A DNA stretch of 19,704 nt from Aestuariivita sp049276915. GTDB taxonomy: Bacteria; Pseudomonadota; Alphaproteobacteria; Rhodobacterales; Rhodobacteraceae. A model generated the notes under the pieces. That model had not been told where the DNA came from. It did not search any database and saw nothing but the letters and a program-made list of their open reading frames with translations. Below are positions 6,219 to 14,206 of the stretch, piece by piece (position 1 is the first letter of the stretch; every line of letters starts with the position of its first letter). A program made the translations under genes and the position numbers. The stretch lies in NCBI RefSeq assembly GCF_049276915.1, contig NZ_JBASXK010000039.1:1-19704 (forward strand). Reading direction: 5' to 3'.

Positions 6219-8885
6219 ATGCCTAAGAAAATGCTTATTGATGCCACCCACGCGGAAGAGACCCGCGTTGTGGTGGTGGACGGAAACAAGGTTGAGGAAT
6301 TTGACTTTGAATCCGAAAACAAACGCCAACTTGCAGGAAATATCTATCTAGCCAAGGTCACGCGGGTCGAACCTTCGTTACAAGCCGCTTTCGTCGATTA
6401 CGGCGGAAACAGGCATGGCTTTCTGGCGTTCTCGGAAATCCATCCCGATTACTATCAGATCCCGGTCGCCGATCGCGAAGCCCTGATGGAGGAAGAGCGC
6501 GCTTATGCCGAAGCACAGAGCGCGCGTGATGAAGAAGACGAGGCCAAGCCGAAACGGGCCCGCCGCTCACGCGGGCGGGGCCGTTCACGTGCCGAATCCG
6601 TCAAGTCAGATGACGCCATTGACAGCGTCGACGTGACCGGTATGGAGACCATTGACCTCGATGAGGATGATGTCGAAACTGTTCTGGGCGTGCCAGAAGG
6701 CTCGTCGCCCATGGAAACGGTAGCCGAAACGCCGGTCGAGACACCGATTGTCGATGGCGATGAAGCCGAAGACAGTGACGACGAGGACGAGGCTGAAGAT
6801 TCCGATGCCGCGGCACTGGATGACAGCATCGAATCCGTTGCCGAAGAAGACGACAGCGAAGACATCCGCCCCGTGCGCAAACCGCGCCCGCGTCGCTACA
6901 AGATCCAGGAAGTCATCAAGGTGCGCCAGATCCTTCTGGTGCAGGTCGTCAAGGAAGAGCGCGGCAACAAGGGTGCGGCCCTCACGACCTATCTCAGCCT
7001 GGCGGGTCGCTACTGCGTTCTGATGCCCAATACCGCACGCGGTGGCGGCATTTCACGCAAGATCACCAATGCAGTAGACCGCAAGAAACTCAAAGAGATA
7101 GCAGGCGAAATTGATGTGCCAAGAGGCGCGGGCCTGATCGTACGGACAGCCGGTGCGAAACGCACCAAGGCCGAGATCAAACGCGACTATGAGTATCTGC
7201 AGCGCCTGTGGGAACAGATCCGGGAACTGACGCTGAAATCCATCGCGCCGGCCAAGATCTATGAGGAAGGCGATCTGATCAAACGATCGATCCGCGACCT
7301 GTACAATCGCGATATCGACGAAGTTCTGGTGGAGGGCGAAAACGGCTATCGCATCGCCAAGGACTTCATGAAGATGATCATGCCGTCTCACGCCAAGAAC
7401 GTGCAACGCTATGAGGATCAGCTGCCGCTGTTCGCGCGCTATCAGGTGGAAAGCTATCTGTCGGCAATGTTCAACCCGACGGTGCAGCTGAAATCGGGCG
7501 GCTATATCGTGATCGGTGTGACCGAAGCGCTTGTCGCCATCGACGTGAACTCGGGTCGGGCGACAAAGGAAGGTTCGATCGAAGAGACGGCAACCAAGAC
7601 CAACCTGGAGGCCGCCGAAGAGGTGGCGCGCCAGCTGCGCCTGCGCGATCTGGCCGGTCTGATCGTCATCGACTTTATCGACATGGACGAGCGCAAGAAC
7701 AACATCGCCGTTGAAAAGCGCATGAAAGACAAGCTCAAGACCGACCGCGCGCGCATCCAGGTGGGCCGTATCTCGGGTTTTGGCCTGATGGAGATGTCGC
7801 GTCAGCGTCTGCGGCCGGGCATGCTGGAGGCCACAACACAGCCTTGCCCATCCTGTCATGGTACGGGTCTGATCCGGTCTGATGACAACATGGCCTTGCA
7901 GATCCTGCGCCAGATCGAGGAAGAGGGCACGCGCCGTCGCACCCGCGAAGTGCTGGTGAAATGTCCGGTCGGCATCGCCAACTATCTGATGAACCAGAAG
8001 CGCGAGCATATAGCTCAGATCGAAGTCCGCTATGGGTTGTCCGTGCGCGTCGAAGGCGATCTGCATCTGGTCAGCCCGGATTTCACCATGGAGAAATTCA
8101 AGACCGCAACCCGCGCAATCGTTGCCGTCACGGCTCCTGTCGTGTCCGTGTCCAGCTCTCTCATGGATGAGGTGGATGCCGACGAAGAGGATATCGTCGA
8201 GGACGAAGCCGAGGCGGACGAGCCCGAGCAGGACCGCAGCGAGAGCGATGAGGGTGAGGGCAAGCCCAAGCGGCGTCGCCGGCGGCGGCGTCGGGGACGC
8301 GGCCGCAAGGATGCGGACGGCCAAAGCGAAGAGAACGGTGGCGAAGAGGGTGACACCTCGGATGAGACCGATGCGGATGGTTCTGCGCCTGAAGCACCTG
8401 CCGAGGAGGCCTCTGAAGCCGAAGACAAGCCCAAGCGCACACGCAAACGCGGTGGGCGGGGTCGCAAGACATCGACAGCGCCTGAGGCTGAGACTGAGGC
8501 CGAGGCTGAGGCTGCTCCTGCTGAAGAGAGCGCCGAAACTGAGGTCGTGGCAGAGGCTCCTGTGGATGCCGAAGCGGCAGCGGTCGAGGAAAAGCCCAAA
8601 CGCAAACGCGCACCACGCAAGACCAAGGCGCAAAAGGATGCAGAAGCCGCAGCAACAGTAGCCGCTGCAGAGGCCGAGCCTGAAACCCTGGCCGAAGCCG
8701 TGCCCGATGCTGCCGTGGCCGTGACTGAGGCGGTGGCCGAAGTGGTTGCGGAGCCTGCACCTGAACCCGAGACGGACGTTGTTGCCCTGACCGAGCCGGA
8801 GCCGGCACCTGAGCCTGAGCCTGAGCCATTAGTTGCTGCAAACGAACCACCAAAGCCGAAAAAACGTGGCTGGTGGTCCTCGTAA
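6219..8885 (+). CDS. rne: Ribonuclease E
   Basis: This 888-residue endoribonuclease is the core of mRNA decay and of rRNA/tRNA processing. It begins MPKKMLIDATHAEETRVVV. The S1 domain starts near residue 35 and is interrupted at about 95-224 by a low-complexity insertion: an Arg-rich patch near 115-126, then a long Asp/Glu stretch. The S1 fold resumes at IQEVIKVRQILLVQV. The catalytic DNase I-like domain shows IDVNSGRAT (D442) and IDFIDM (from D485). The zinc link is CPSC (C543, C546). The tail from about 640 is disordered, alternating acidic and Ala/Glu/Pro-rich stretches with basic patches (an Arg run near 685-697). It ends KPKKRGWWSS, and such tails usually scaffold the degradosome. An in-frame ATG at 6165 is possible, but the AAGGA at 6211-6215 and the family N-terminus support 6219. 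Confidence 0.95.
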   Translation: MPKKMLIDATHAEETRVVVVDGNKVEEFDFESENKRQLAGNIYLAKVTRVEPSLQAAFVDYGGNRHGFLAFSEIHPDYYQIPVADREALMEEERAYAEAQSARDEEDEAKPKRARRSRGRGRSRAESVKSDDAIDSVDVTGMETIDLDEDDVETVLGVPEGSSPMETVAETPVETPIVDGDEAEDSDDEDEAEDSDAAALDDSIESVAEEDDSEDIRPVRKPRPRRYKIQEVIKVRQILLVQVVKEERGNKGAALTTYLSLAGRYCVLMPNTARGGGISRKITNAVDRKKLKEIAGEIDVPRGAGLIVRTAGAKRTKAEIKRDYEYLQRLWEQIRELTLKSIAPAKIYEEGDLIKRSIRDLYNRDIDEVLVEGENGYRIAKDFMKMIMPSHAKNVQRYEDQLPLFARYQVESYLSAMFNPTVQLKSGGYIVIGVTEALVAIDVNSGRATKEGSIEETATKTNLEAAEEVARQLRLRDLAGLIVIDFIDMDERKNNIAVEKRMKDKLKTDRARIQVGRISGFGLMEMSRQRLRPGMLEATTQPCPSCHGTGLIRSDDNMALQILRQIEEEGTRRRTREVLVKCPVGIANYLMNQKREHIAQIEVRYGLSVRVEGDLHLVSPDFTMEKFKTATRAIVAVTAPVVSVSSSLMDEVDADEEDIVEDEAEADEPEQDRSESDEGEGKPKRRRRRRRRGRGRKDADGQSEENGGEEGDTSDETDADGSAPEAPAEEASEAEDKPKRTRKRGGRGRKTSTAPEAETEAEAEAAPAEESAETEVVAEAPVDAEAAAVEEKPKRKRAPRKTKAQKDAEAAATVAAAEAEPETLAEAVPDAAVAVTEAVAEVVAEPAPEPETDVVALTEPEPAPEPEPEPLVAANEPPKPKKRGWWSS

Positions 8886-8906
8886 ATCGAGGGACAGTGA
8901 AGACCG

Positions 8907-8934
8907 AACGGGCCGCCTTGTGCGGCCCGTTTTC
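8907..8934 (+). terminator. Rho-independent terminator of rne
   Basis: A perfect 10-bp stem, AACGGGCCGC (8907-8916) with GCGGCCCGTT (8922-8931), closes the loop CTTGT and runs into TTTTC. It lies 21 bases after the rne stop and just before the stop of the convergent TusA-family gene. Confidence 0.88.
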
Positions 8935-8937
8935 GTA

Positions 8938-9189
8938 TCAGCCGCCTTTGCGGATCACATAGACCTGGGCGGCACCCTCCTGACCTTGCTCCAGCAGGGC
9001 ATGGCCTGCCTCGGCGCAGAAATGGGGTACGTCGACGATCGCGGCAGGATCATCGGCCAGAACGCGCAAAACCGCACCGCCCTCCATTCCCTTGAGCCGC
9101 TTGCGGGCTTTCAGAACGGGCAGGGGACAAAGCAGCCCGGTGGCGTCAACTGTGTCGTCAATCTGAGTCATGGGGGTGAGATATACCAT
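8938..9189 (-). CDS. TusA-family sulfurtransferase-like protein
   Basis: This 83-residue protein contains VDATGLLCPLPVLKARKRL and later DDPAAIVDVPHFCAEAGH. The CPxP motif (Cys21 in this numbering) is the active-site signature of the TusA/SirA fold, which carries sulfur as a cysteine persulfide. Members serve tRNA thiolation, sulfur oxidation or molybdenum-cofactor work; which applies here cannot be told. The second Cys (PHFC) recurs in alphaproteobacterial members. A start at 9171 (MTQIDDT) would give 77 residues. I kept 9189 because a GAG lies 6 bases upstream of it, whereas 9171 has no visible ribosome-binding site. The gene converges with rne and diverges from ccdA. Confidence 0.85.
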   Translation of the reverse strand: MVYLTPMTQIDDTVDATGLLCPLPVLKARKRLKGMEGGAVLRVLADDPAAIVDVPHFCAEAGHALLEQGQEGAAQVYVIRKGG

Positions 9190-9307
9190 TTGCAGCTCGA
9201 TCGGAATCGGATTTTCGGTCCCTTCAGCGGGGTTGTTTCAGGCTTTCAACGATCATGTGACCGAACAGGCAGGTGACGGCGCGCCGGGAATGCCATAAGC
9301 GTATCAC

Positions 9308-10060
9308 ATGTTCGGAATCGACATCATCGACGCGGCCTTGTTGCCGGCCATGTTCGTGGCCTTGACGGCGGGAATCATCAGTTTCCTCAGCCCTTGCGTA
9401 TTGCCTATTGTGCCGCCCTATCTGGCCTATATGAGCGGCGTTTCGATCAACGAGATGCAGGAAGAAGGCAGCGCGCGGCGCAAGGCGACGATTTCGGCGC
9501 TGTTCTTTGTAATGGGGCTGTCGACGGTGTTCTTGTTCCTGGGCTTCACGGCCTCGGCGTTCGGAACTTTTTTCCTGCGCAATCAAGAGCTTCTTGCGCA
9601 AATCTCAGGTGCTGTCGTTATCGTGTTCGGCCTGCATTTCCTGGGTGTTTTCCGCATTCCCATCCTGGATCAGGAAGCCCGCCTTCAGGCCGGCGAAGGG
9701 GGTGGGTCGTCCTTTGGGGCCTATGTGCTTGGCTTGGCGTTCGCCTTTGGCTGGACACCCTGCATCGGTCCGCAACTGGGCGCGATCCTGTCGCTTGCGG
9801 CCTCCGAAGCCTCTGTGGCGCGTGGGACGATGCTTTTGGGTGTCTACGCGGCGGGACTGGGTATTCCCTTCCTTCTGGCGGCGATGTTCCTGACCCGCGC
9901 CATGGGCGTGATGAACCGGATCAAGCCTTATATGGGGGTTATTGAAAAGGCGATGGGCCTGCTGCTTTTGCTGGTTGGCATCGCCTTGCTGACCGGAGCC
10001 TTCACCCGCTTTTCCTGGTGGCTTTTGGAAACCTTCCCGTCACTGGCGCTTTTGGGCTAG
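9308..10060 (+). CDS. ccdA: Cytochrome c biogenesis protein CcdA
   Basis: This 250-residue inner-membrane protein has about six hydrophobic segments and carries reducing equivalents from cytoplasmic thioredoxin to periplasmic thiol proteins for haem attachment. The redox pair is visible: Cys30 in FLSPCVLPIVPPYLAYMSG and Cys152 in FGWTPCIGPQLGAIL. These are the short-form DsbD/CcdA signatures. An in-frame stop (TAA 9296-9298) lies just upstream, so the start is 9308 or later; no good ribosome-binding site is visible. The divergent neighbour is a TusA-like gene, and both act on cysteine sulfur chemistry, but nothing shows that they work together. SoxV-type paralogues look alike. Confidence 0.93.
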   Translation: MFGIDIIDAALLPAMFVALTAGIISFLSPCVLPIVPPYLAYMSGVSINEMQEEGSARRKATISALFFVMGLSTVFLFLGFTASAFGTFFLRNQELLAQISGAVVIVFGLHFLGVFRIPILDQEARLQAGEGGGSSFGAYVLGLAFAFGWTPCIGPQLGAILSLAASEASVARGTMLLGVYAAGLGIPFLLAAMFLTRAMGVMNRIKPYMGVIEKAMGLLLLLVGIALLTGAFTRFSWWLLETFPSLALLG

Positions 10061-10149
10061 GTGGCTGCGCCTTACTCTTGCCAAAAAATACCGCTAGGCT
10101 GATCCTAACACCCCGATCAACGGGCGGATGAGCCACAGGCGTTTTTGGC

Positions 10150-11412
10150 ATGAGTGAAACGGTTTCAAAGAAGGTGCGGCGGCGCCGGGTGTTTTACATA
10201 CCCGGCTATGATCTCATCCATCCGCGCCGCTACCGTGAGCTGTATCGCAAGGAGTCCAGGGCCCAGGGCGAGATCTCGGGCTATGAGATCGGGCTCAAAC
10301 CCAAGACAGAGGCCGGGAATTACGGCTGGCAGGTCGCCGCCAAGATGGAGGGCGACATCGTCCAGGCCGATGTGGATGTTCTGGTCTGGTCCGATATCGT
10401 GCGCGACAGCATGTCCAATTCGATCCCCGCGACCTATGGGCAATTGCTGCGCACAGCCTGGGTTTACATCAGCTCGGGTGCCTTGTTCCGGCTTATGCGG
10501 ATGCGCAAGGGTCCGGTGATCGCGGCTTTGTACCCCGTGGGCATGCTTTTGGCTCAGCTTGGGCTGGCGGTGCTGGCGTTTTCGCTGGTGGGATCCGTGA
10601 TCCAAACATTGGGCGCGGCGGTTCAGGGCTTTTTGGGCGGGGTTCAGTGGCTGACTTATCCGTTCAACCTGCTGGAATGGGCGGGCGGGATAGCGGCCGC
10701 GATTGCCGTGCTGCGCTGGTTCAAGGGCAAGGATGGCAAGCTGTTTGCCTATTACCTGATGCATGATTTTGCCTATTCGGCGCGCTGGCGGGGAGCCAAC
10801 CCGCCCGAACTGGAAACCCGCATGGCGCGCTTTGGTGATGAGATCGCCGAGGCGCTGCGCAGCAATGTCGATGAAGTTCTGGTGGTCGGCCATTCCTCGG
10901 GGGCGCATCTGGCCGTATCCATTCTGGCCGATCTGATCCGGGCGGGGCGGGTGCCGCAAGACGGGCCGGACCTTGGGTTCCTGTCGTTGGGGCAGGTGGT
11001 GCCGATGGTGTCGTTCCTGCCGAAGGCGCATCGCTTGCGCGCCGATCTGCGGTTTCTGAGCGCGCGCGAGGAACTGGCCTGGGTCGATGTGACGGCACCG
11101 GGGGACGGTTGTGCCTTTGCACTGTGCGATCCGGTGGCGGTGACGGGAGTGGCTCCGGATGACAAACGCTGGCCGCTGGTGATTTCGGCCGCCTTCACGC
11201 AGACGCTGTCCAAGGCGCGCTGGAAAGAGCTGCGCTGGCGGTTCTTCCGGCTGCATTTTCAGTATCTCTGCGCCTTTGATCAGGTGGGTGATTATGACTA
11301 TTTCCGCATCACTGCCGGGTCGCTGACCCTTCGGGATCGATTTGAAGGGCGCCCGCCGTCAAAATCGCGCATCGACGTGCCGGTGTCGAAATACACCTCG
11401 ATCTCGGCATGA
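10150..11412 (+). CDS. Alpha/beta-hydrolase-like protein with an internal membrane segment
   Basis: This 420-residue protein does not match a characterised enzyme I can name. The N-terminus is basic and runs into FYIPGYDLIHPRRY, like the first strand and oxyanion loop of alpha/beta hydrolases. VLVVGHSSGAHLA (243-255) is a clear nucleophile elbow with Ser249 in GHSSG. An acid and a histidine could come from the AWVDVTAPGDG...CDP block (310-327) and His369 or another residue; this is inferred. Two hydrophobic stretches (about 122-155 and 175-190) interrupt the fold, suggesting membrane attachment. There is no signal peptide. Its stop overlaps the next start as ATGA, so it is probably co-translated with the P450. 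A serine hydrolase acting on a lipid-like substrate is plausible, not shown. Confidence 0.7.
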   Translation: MSETVSKKVRRRRVFYIPGYDLIHPRRYRELYRKESRAQGEISGYEIGLKPKTEAGNYGWQVAAKMEGDIVQADVDVLVWSDIVRDSMSNSIPATYGQLLRTAWVYISSGALFRLMRMRKGPVIAALYPVGMLLAQLGLAVLAFSLVGSVIQTLGAAVQGFLGGVQWLTYPFNLLEWAGGIAAAIAVLRWFKGKDGKLFAYYLMHDFAYSARWRGANPPELETRMARFGDEIAEALRSNVDEVLVVGHSSGAHLAVSILADLIRAGRVPQDGPDLGFLSLGQVVPMVSFLPKAHRLRADLRFLSAREELAWVDVTAPGDGCAFALCDPVAVTGVAPDDKRWPLVISAAFTQTLSKARWKELRWRFFRLHFQYLCAFDQVGDYDYFRITAGSLTLRDRFEGRPPSKSRIDVPVSKYTSISA

Positions 11413-12770
11413 CCATGCAGCCGCCCAAGCCGCCGTCACGGCCCGACCGGGTGTCGTTGTGGCGCTATGGCAAGCTATTTCGCGCAGATATCCTTTCGGC
11501 CCAGCCGGCGCGGCTCTATCGGGCGTGGATGGCCGAGTTCAAGACGCCGTTCTTCCGATCATATCTGCTCAACCAACCGGATCTGGTTGCAAAAGTCCTC
11601 AAGGAAAGGCCCCGGGATTTTCCCAAGTCCGACCGCATTGGCGAAGGGTTGCGCCCCTTGCTGGGCGATAGCGTGTTTCTGACCAATGGCGCCCAATGGG
11701 AGCGTCAGCGGCGCATCATCGATCCTGCATTCGAGGGAGGCAAGCTGCGCCATTCGTTCGGGCCCATGTGGGAGGCCGGTGAAGCCGCCGTTGCGCGCTT
11801 GCGCCAGCAGGGAGAAGGTCCGCTTGAGATAGAGGCCGAAACCAGCCACGCAGCAGCGGATGTGATCTTTCGCACGCTGTTTTCGATTCCGATCGACCAT
11901 GAGGTGGCCTCGGAGGTGTTTGACAAGTTCCGCGACTATCAGCGCAGCCAGCCCATTTTGAATTTGGCGGCCTTTGTGCCCCTGCCGTCCTGGGTACCGC
12001 GCCCGCATCGGCGCAAAACCCGTGCGGCGGCCCGCCAGATCCGCGCGTTGATCACGCGCCTGACGGTCGAGCGGATGGCTGCAATCGAGCGCGGCGATGC
12101 GCCGGACGATCTGGCGACACGGATCATGACGACGCCGGACCCGCAGACGGGGGCGCGGTTTGATACGGCCGAGATGGTTGACCAGGTGGCGATCTTTTTC
12201 CTGGCTGGGCATGAAACCAGCGCCTCTGCCCTGGCCTGGGCGCTTTACCTGATGGCGCTCTATCCCGAATGGCAGGAGAGACTGGCCAATGAGGCGGCGG
12301 CGCTTGAGGAGATGCCGGGAGAATTCTCGGTGATGGGTCGCCTCAGGCTTTCGCGCGATGTCTTTCGCGAAACACTCAGGCTTTATCCGCCGGTGCCGAT
12401 GATGGTACGCGAGGCGTCCTGTCCCGAACGGTTCCGCGATCGCGATATCCCAAAGGGCGCACAACTGGTTTTGTCCCCCTGGCACCTGCATCGCCATGAG
12501 AGGTTGTGGGACAATCCGGACGGGTTTGATCCGGATCGCTGGCAGACCGAGAATGGCAAGACATGCATGCGTGAGGCCTATATGCCGTTTTCCAGCGGTG
12601 CGAGGGTCTGTCCCGGTGCGGGATTTGCGATGGCCGAAGGGCCGCTGTTACTGTCGATGATCTTGCGTGCATTCCGGGTTGAACGGGTGGAGCAACGTGA
12701 TCCTGTGCCCGTTGCGCATCTGACGGTCCGCTCAAAAGATGGGATCTGGTTGCATTTACAACCGCGTTAG
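11409..12770 (+). CDS. Cytochrome P450
   Basis: This 453-residue haem-thiolate monooxygenase has all the class motifs. The C-helix is WERQRR (97-102). The I-helix is FFLAGHETSASALAW (263-277) with the acid-threonine pair. The ExxR is ETLRLYPP (321-328), followed by FDPDRW (373-378). The haem loop FSSGARVCPGAG (394-405) has Cys401 as the iron ligand. It lacks a membrane anchor and a fused reductase. The LYPP after ExxR and the FxPxRW block resemble bacterial P450s of the fatty-acid/terpene hydroxylase kind (inference), but the substrate cannot be deduced. No ferredoxin or ferredoxin reductase gene lies nearby, so electrons must come from elsewhere. It starts within the ATGA overlap with the hydrolase-like gene; ATG 11415 is an alternative start. 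Confidence 0.93.
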   Translation: MTMQPPKPPSRPDRVSLWRYGKLFRADILSAQPARLYRAWMAEFKTPFFRSYLLNQPDLVAKVLKERPRDFPKSDRIGEGLRPLLGDSVFLTNGAQWERQRRIIDPAFEGGKLRHSFGPMWEAGEAAVARLRQQGEGPLEIEAETSHAAADVIFRTLFSIPIDHEVASEVFDKFRDYQRSQPILNLAAFVPLPSWVPRPHRRKTRAAARQIRALITRLTVERMAAIERGDAPDDLATRIMTTPDPQTGARFDTAEMVDQVAIFFLAGHETSASALAWALYLMALYPEWQERLANEAAALEEMPGEFSVMGRLRLSRDVFRETLRLYPPVPMMVREASCPERFRDRDIPKGAQLVLSPWHLHRHERLWDNPDGFDPDRWQTENGKTCMREAYMPFSSGARVCPGAGFAMAEGPLLLSMILRAFRVERVEQRDPVPVAHLTVRSKDGIWLHLQPR

Positions 12771-12847
12771 CGCCATCGGCCCTACCAATCGCTGCAGCTT
12801 TGATCTATGCCAGCGCCCAGCGAAACACATGATGTACGAGGGCCCCC

Positions 12848-13744
12848 ATGACAGCCGAGATCACCGCCACCATGACTGACCGCATTGCAACGGGTGCGGG
12901 GTTCATCGCCGCCCTGGATCAAAGCGGGGGCTCTACGCCGAAGGCTCTCAGCCTCTATGGCGTCGATCCTTCCGATTACAACGGTGACGCCGAGATGTTT
13001 GCCGAAGTGCAGGCCATGCGCGCGCGGATCATGCAGGCTCCGGATTTCACCAGTGACAAGGTTCTGGGTGCCATCCTGTTCGAACGCACCATGGGCGAAA
13101 GCGTTGGCGGAAAACCGGTCCCGGCTTTTCTTTGGGAAGAGCGCGGCGTGGTCCCGTTTCTCAAGATCGACAAGGGGCTGGCGGATGTGGCCAGCGATGT
13201 TCAGATGATGAAGGACAACCCGGATCTGGATGCGGTTTTGCAAAAAGCCAAGGCTGCGGGGATTTTTGGAACCAAGATGCGCTCGGTTGTGCATGAAGCG
13301 AATGCCGATGGGATCACGGCCGTTGTCGCGCAGCAGTTCGAGGTGGGAAATCAGATCCGTGCAGCCGGGTTGGTGCCGATCATTGAGCCCGAGGTGAACA
13401 TTCACTCGGCAACCAAGGCCGAAGCAGAAGCGCTGTTGCGTGATGCGCTGGCGGCACAGATCGCAGCACTGGAGGGTGATGCGCCCATCATGCTCAAGCT
13501 GACGATCCCGTCCGAGGACGGGCTTTATGCCTCTCTGGCCGAGATGCCCAAAGTGCTGCGGGTTGTTGCGCTTTCGGGGGGATATTCAACGGATGACGCC
13601 TGTGCCCGGCTGGCGCGCAACCCCGGAATGATCGCAAGCTTTTCGCGGGCCCTGACCGAAGGGTTGAGCAAACAGATGAGCGACGCGGCGTTCAACGCGG
13701 CTTTGGGCGCAAATATCGACAAGATCTATCGCGCGTCTGTCTGA
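12848..13744 (+). CDS. fda: Class I fructose-bisphosphate aldolase
   Basis: This 298-residue cytoplasmic enzyme cleaves fructose 1,6-bisphosphate to glyceraldehyde 3-phosphate and DHAP, or catalyses the reverse. It belongs to the short bacterial class I group exemplified by Staphylococcus Fda. Evidence is GFIAALDQSGGSTPKAL (18-34), VVPFLKIDKGL (101-111), FGTKMRS, VPIIEPEVNI (176-185) and VMLKLTIP-like IMLKLTIP with the Schiff-base Lys217. The SFSRAL loop near the C-terminus binds phosphate. A GAGGG lies 6 bases before the start, which supports 12848 over the internal ATG at 12872. The gene is likely monocistronic: 77 bases separate it from the P450, and a stem-loop follows its stop. Confidence 0.95.
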   Translation: MTAEITATMTDRIATGAGFIAALDQSGGSTPKALSLYGVDPSDYNGDAEMFAEVQAMRARIMQAPDFTSDKVLGAILFERTMGESVGGKPVPAFLWEERGVVPFLKIDKGLADVASDVQMMKDNPDLDAVLQKAKAAGIFGTKMRSVVHEANADGITAVVAQQFEVGNQIRAAGLVPIIEPEVNIHSATKAEAEALLRDALAAQIAALEGDAPIMLKLTIPSEDGLYASLAEMPKVLRVVALSGGYSTDDACARLARNPGMIASFSRALTEGLSKQMSDAAFNAALGANIDKIYRASV

Positions 13745-13779
13745 CGGCAGGTCTGCACCATCATATGCCGAGCGCATCC

Positions 13780-13807
13780 CAGGGTGATCCTTGCACGGGT
13801 CGCCCTG
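13780..13807 (+). terminator. Stem-loop between the aldolase and the convergent RHH gene
   Basis: CAGGGTGATCC (13780-13790) pairs with GGGTCGCCCTG (13797-13807) around TTGCAC, giving 11 pairs of which two are G-U on the plus-strand RNA. The T tract is poor (TCTAT follows). The two wobble positions become A-C mismatches on the minus strand, so it should serve the aldolase transcript better than the opposing one. Confidence 0.45.
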
Positions 13808-13808
13808 T

Positions 13809-14036
13809 CTATGTGGTGTTGTCCGTTTTGTACCAGTCCAGCACATAGAGCCGAATGGCGGATGCAAGGCCCAGATCAACCCCGCGACCCGCGTCGATCT
13901 CGGCGGCGAGCTGGTTGATGGGTTTGCCCTGACTGTCGGCAATCTCGCGAAAGGACTGCCAGAACGGCTCTTCCAGAGATACGCTGGTTCGATGCCCTTT
14001 GAGCGTCAGGGAGCGTTTGACGGGGCGGCTGCTCAT
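13809..14036 (-). CDS. Ribbon-helix-helix domain protein (RHH_4 type)
   Basis: This 75-residue protein begins MSSRPVKRSLTLKGHRTSVSL and contains FWQSFREIADSQGKPINQLAAEID and ASAIRLYVLDWY. That is the pattern of the small ribbon-helix-helix family common in alphaproteobacteria. The strand is RTSVSLEE, followed by two helices, and the RLYVLxWY end is conserved. RHH proteins usually dimerise and bind DNA through the strand, so a regulator is likely, but no target is known to me. Some members are mislabelled as aryl-sulfate sulfotransferases in databases. Its start overlaps the DUF4169 stop by four bases (ATGA), making it the third gene of the fumC operon. Confidence 0.85.
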   Translation of the reverse strand: MSSRPVKRSLTLKGHRTSVSLEEPFWQSFREIADSQGKPINQLAAEIDAGRGVDLGLASAIRLYVLDWYKTDNTT

Positions 14037-14206
14037 TCTTGTTTCTTGCCGTCAAGATCGCGGCTTTGTTTCTCTTTGCGCGCGCGGATCAGGTCTTTTT
14101 CGGATTTGCTGCGCCCGAAGGCCACGGCGTTTTCATCGGCGCGGGCCTTCTTGGCAGCCCGCGCCTTGTCTTTGCGAAACCGGTTCAGATTGACCGGTTC
14201 GGACAT
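14033..14206 (-). CDS. DUF4169 family small basic protein
   Basis: This is a 57-residue protein starting MSEPVNLNRFRKDKARAAKK and ending DLDGKKQE. The V-N-LN-x-FRK opening, the Ala/Lys/Arg-rich helix, the FGRSKSEKDL block and the LDGKK end are typical of DUF4169. The function is unknown. The composition (highly charged, about one third Lys/Arg) suggests one long helix or a nucleic-acid-associated peptide; that is inference. Its ATG shares one base with the fumC stop (TGATG), and its TGA overlaps the next ATG (ATGA). It is therefore translated within a fumC-DUF4169-RHH chain. Confidence 0.88.
   Translation of the reverse strand: MSEPVNLNRFRKDKARAAKKARADENAVAFGRSKSEKDLIRARKEKQSRDLDGKKQE

Noticed and set aside
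5955..6329. A 124-residue minus-strand reading frame and other small frames in the rne leader
   Set aside because: It overlaps the start of rne in antisense, has no motif or convincing ribosome-binding site, and its composition is not protein-like.
7053..8633. A 526-residue minus-strand reading frame opposite rne
   Set aside because: It looks superficially membrane-like in places, but that is the complement of the Glu/Ala-rich RNase E coding sequence. It has no family motif and no ribosome-binding site support.
8465..8640. Repetitive GAG/GCT-rich DNA near the end of rne, considered as a DNA repeat element
   Set aside because: The repetition follows the Ala/Glu/Pro-rich disordered tail of RNase E in frame and needs no separate explanation.
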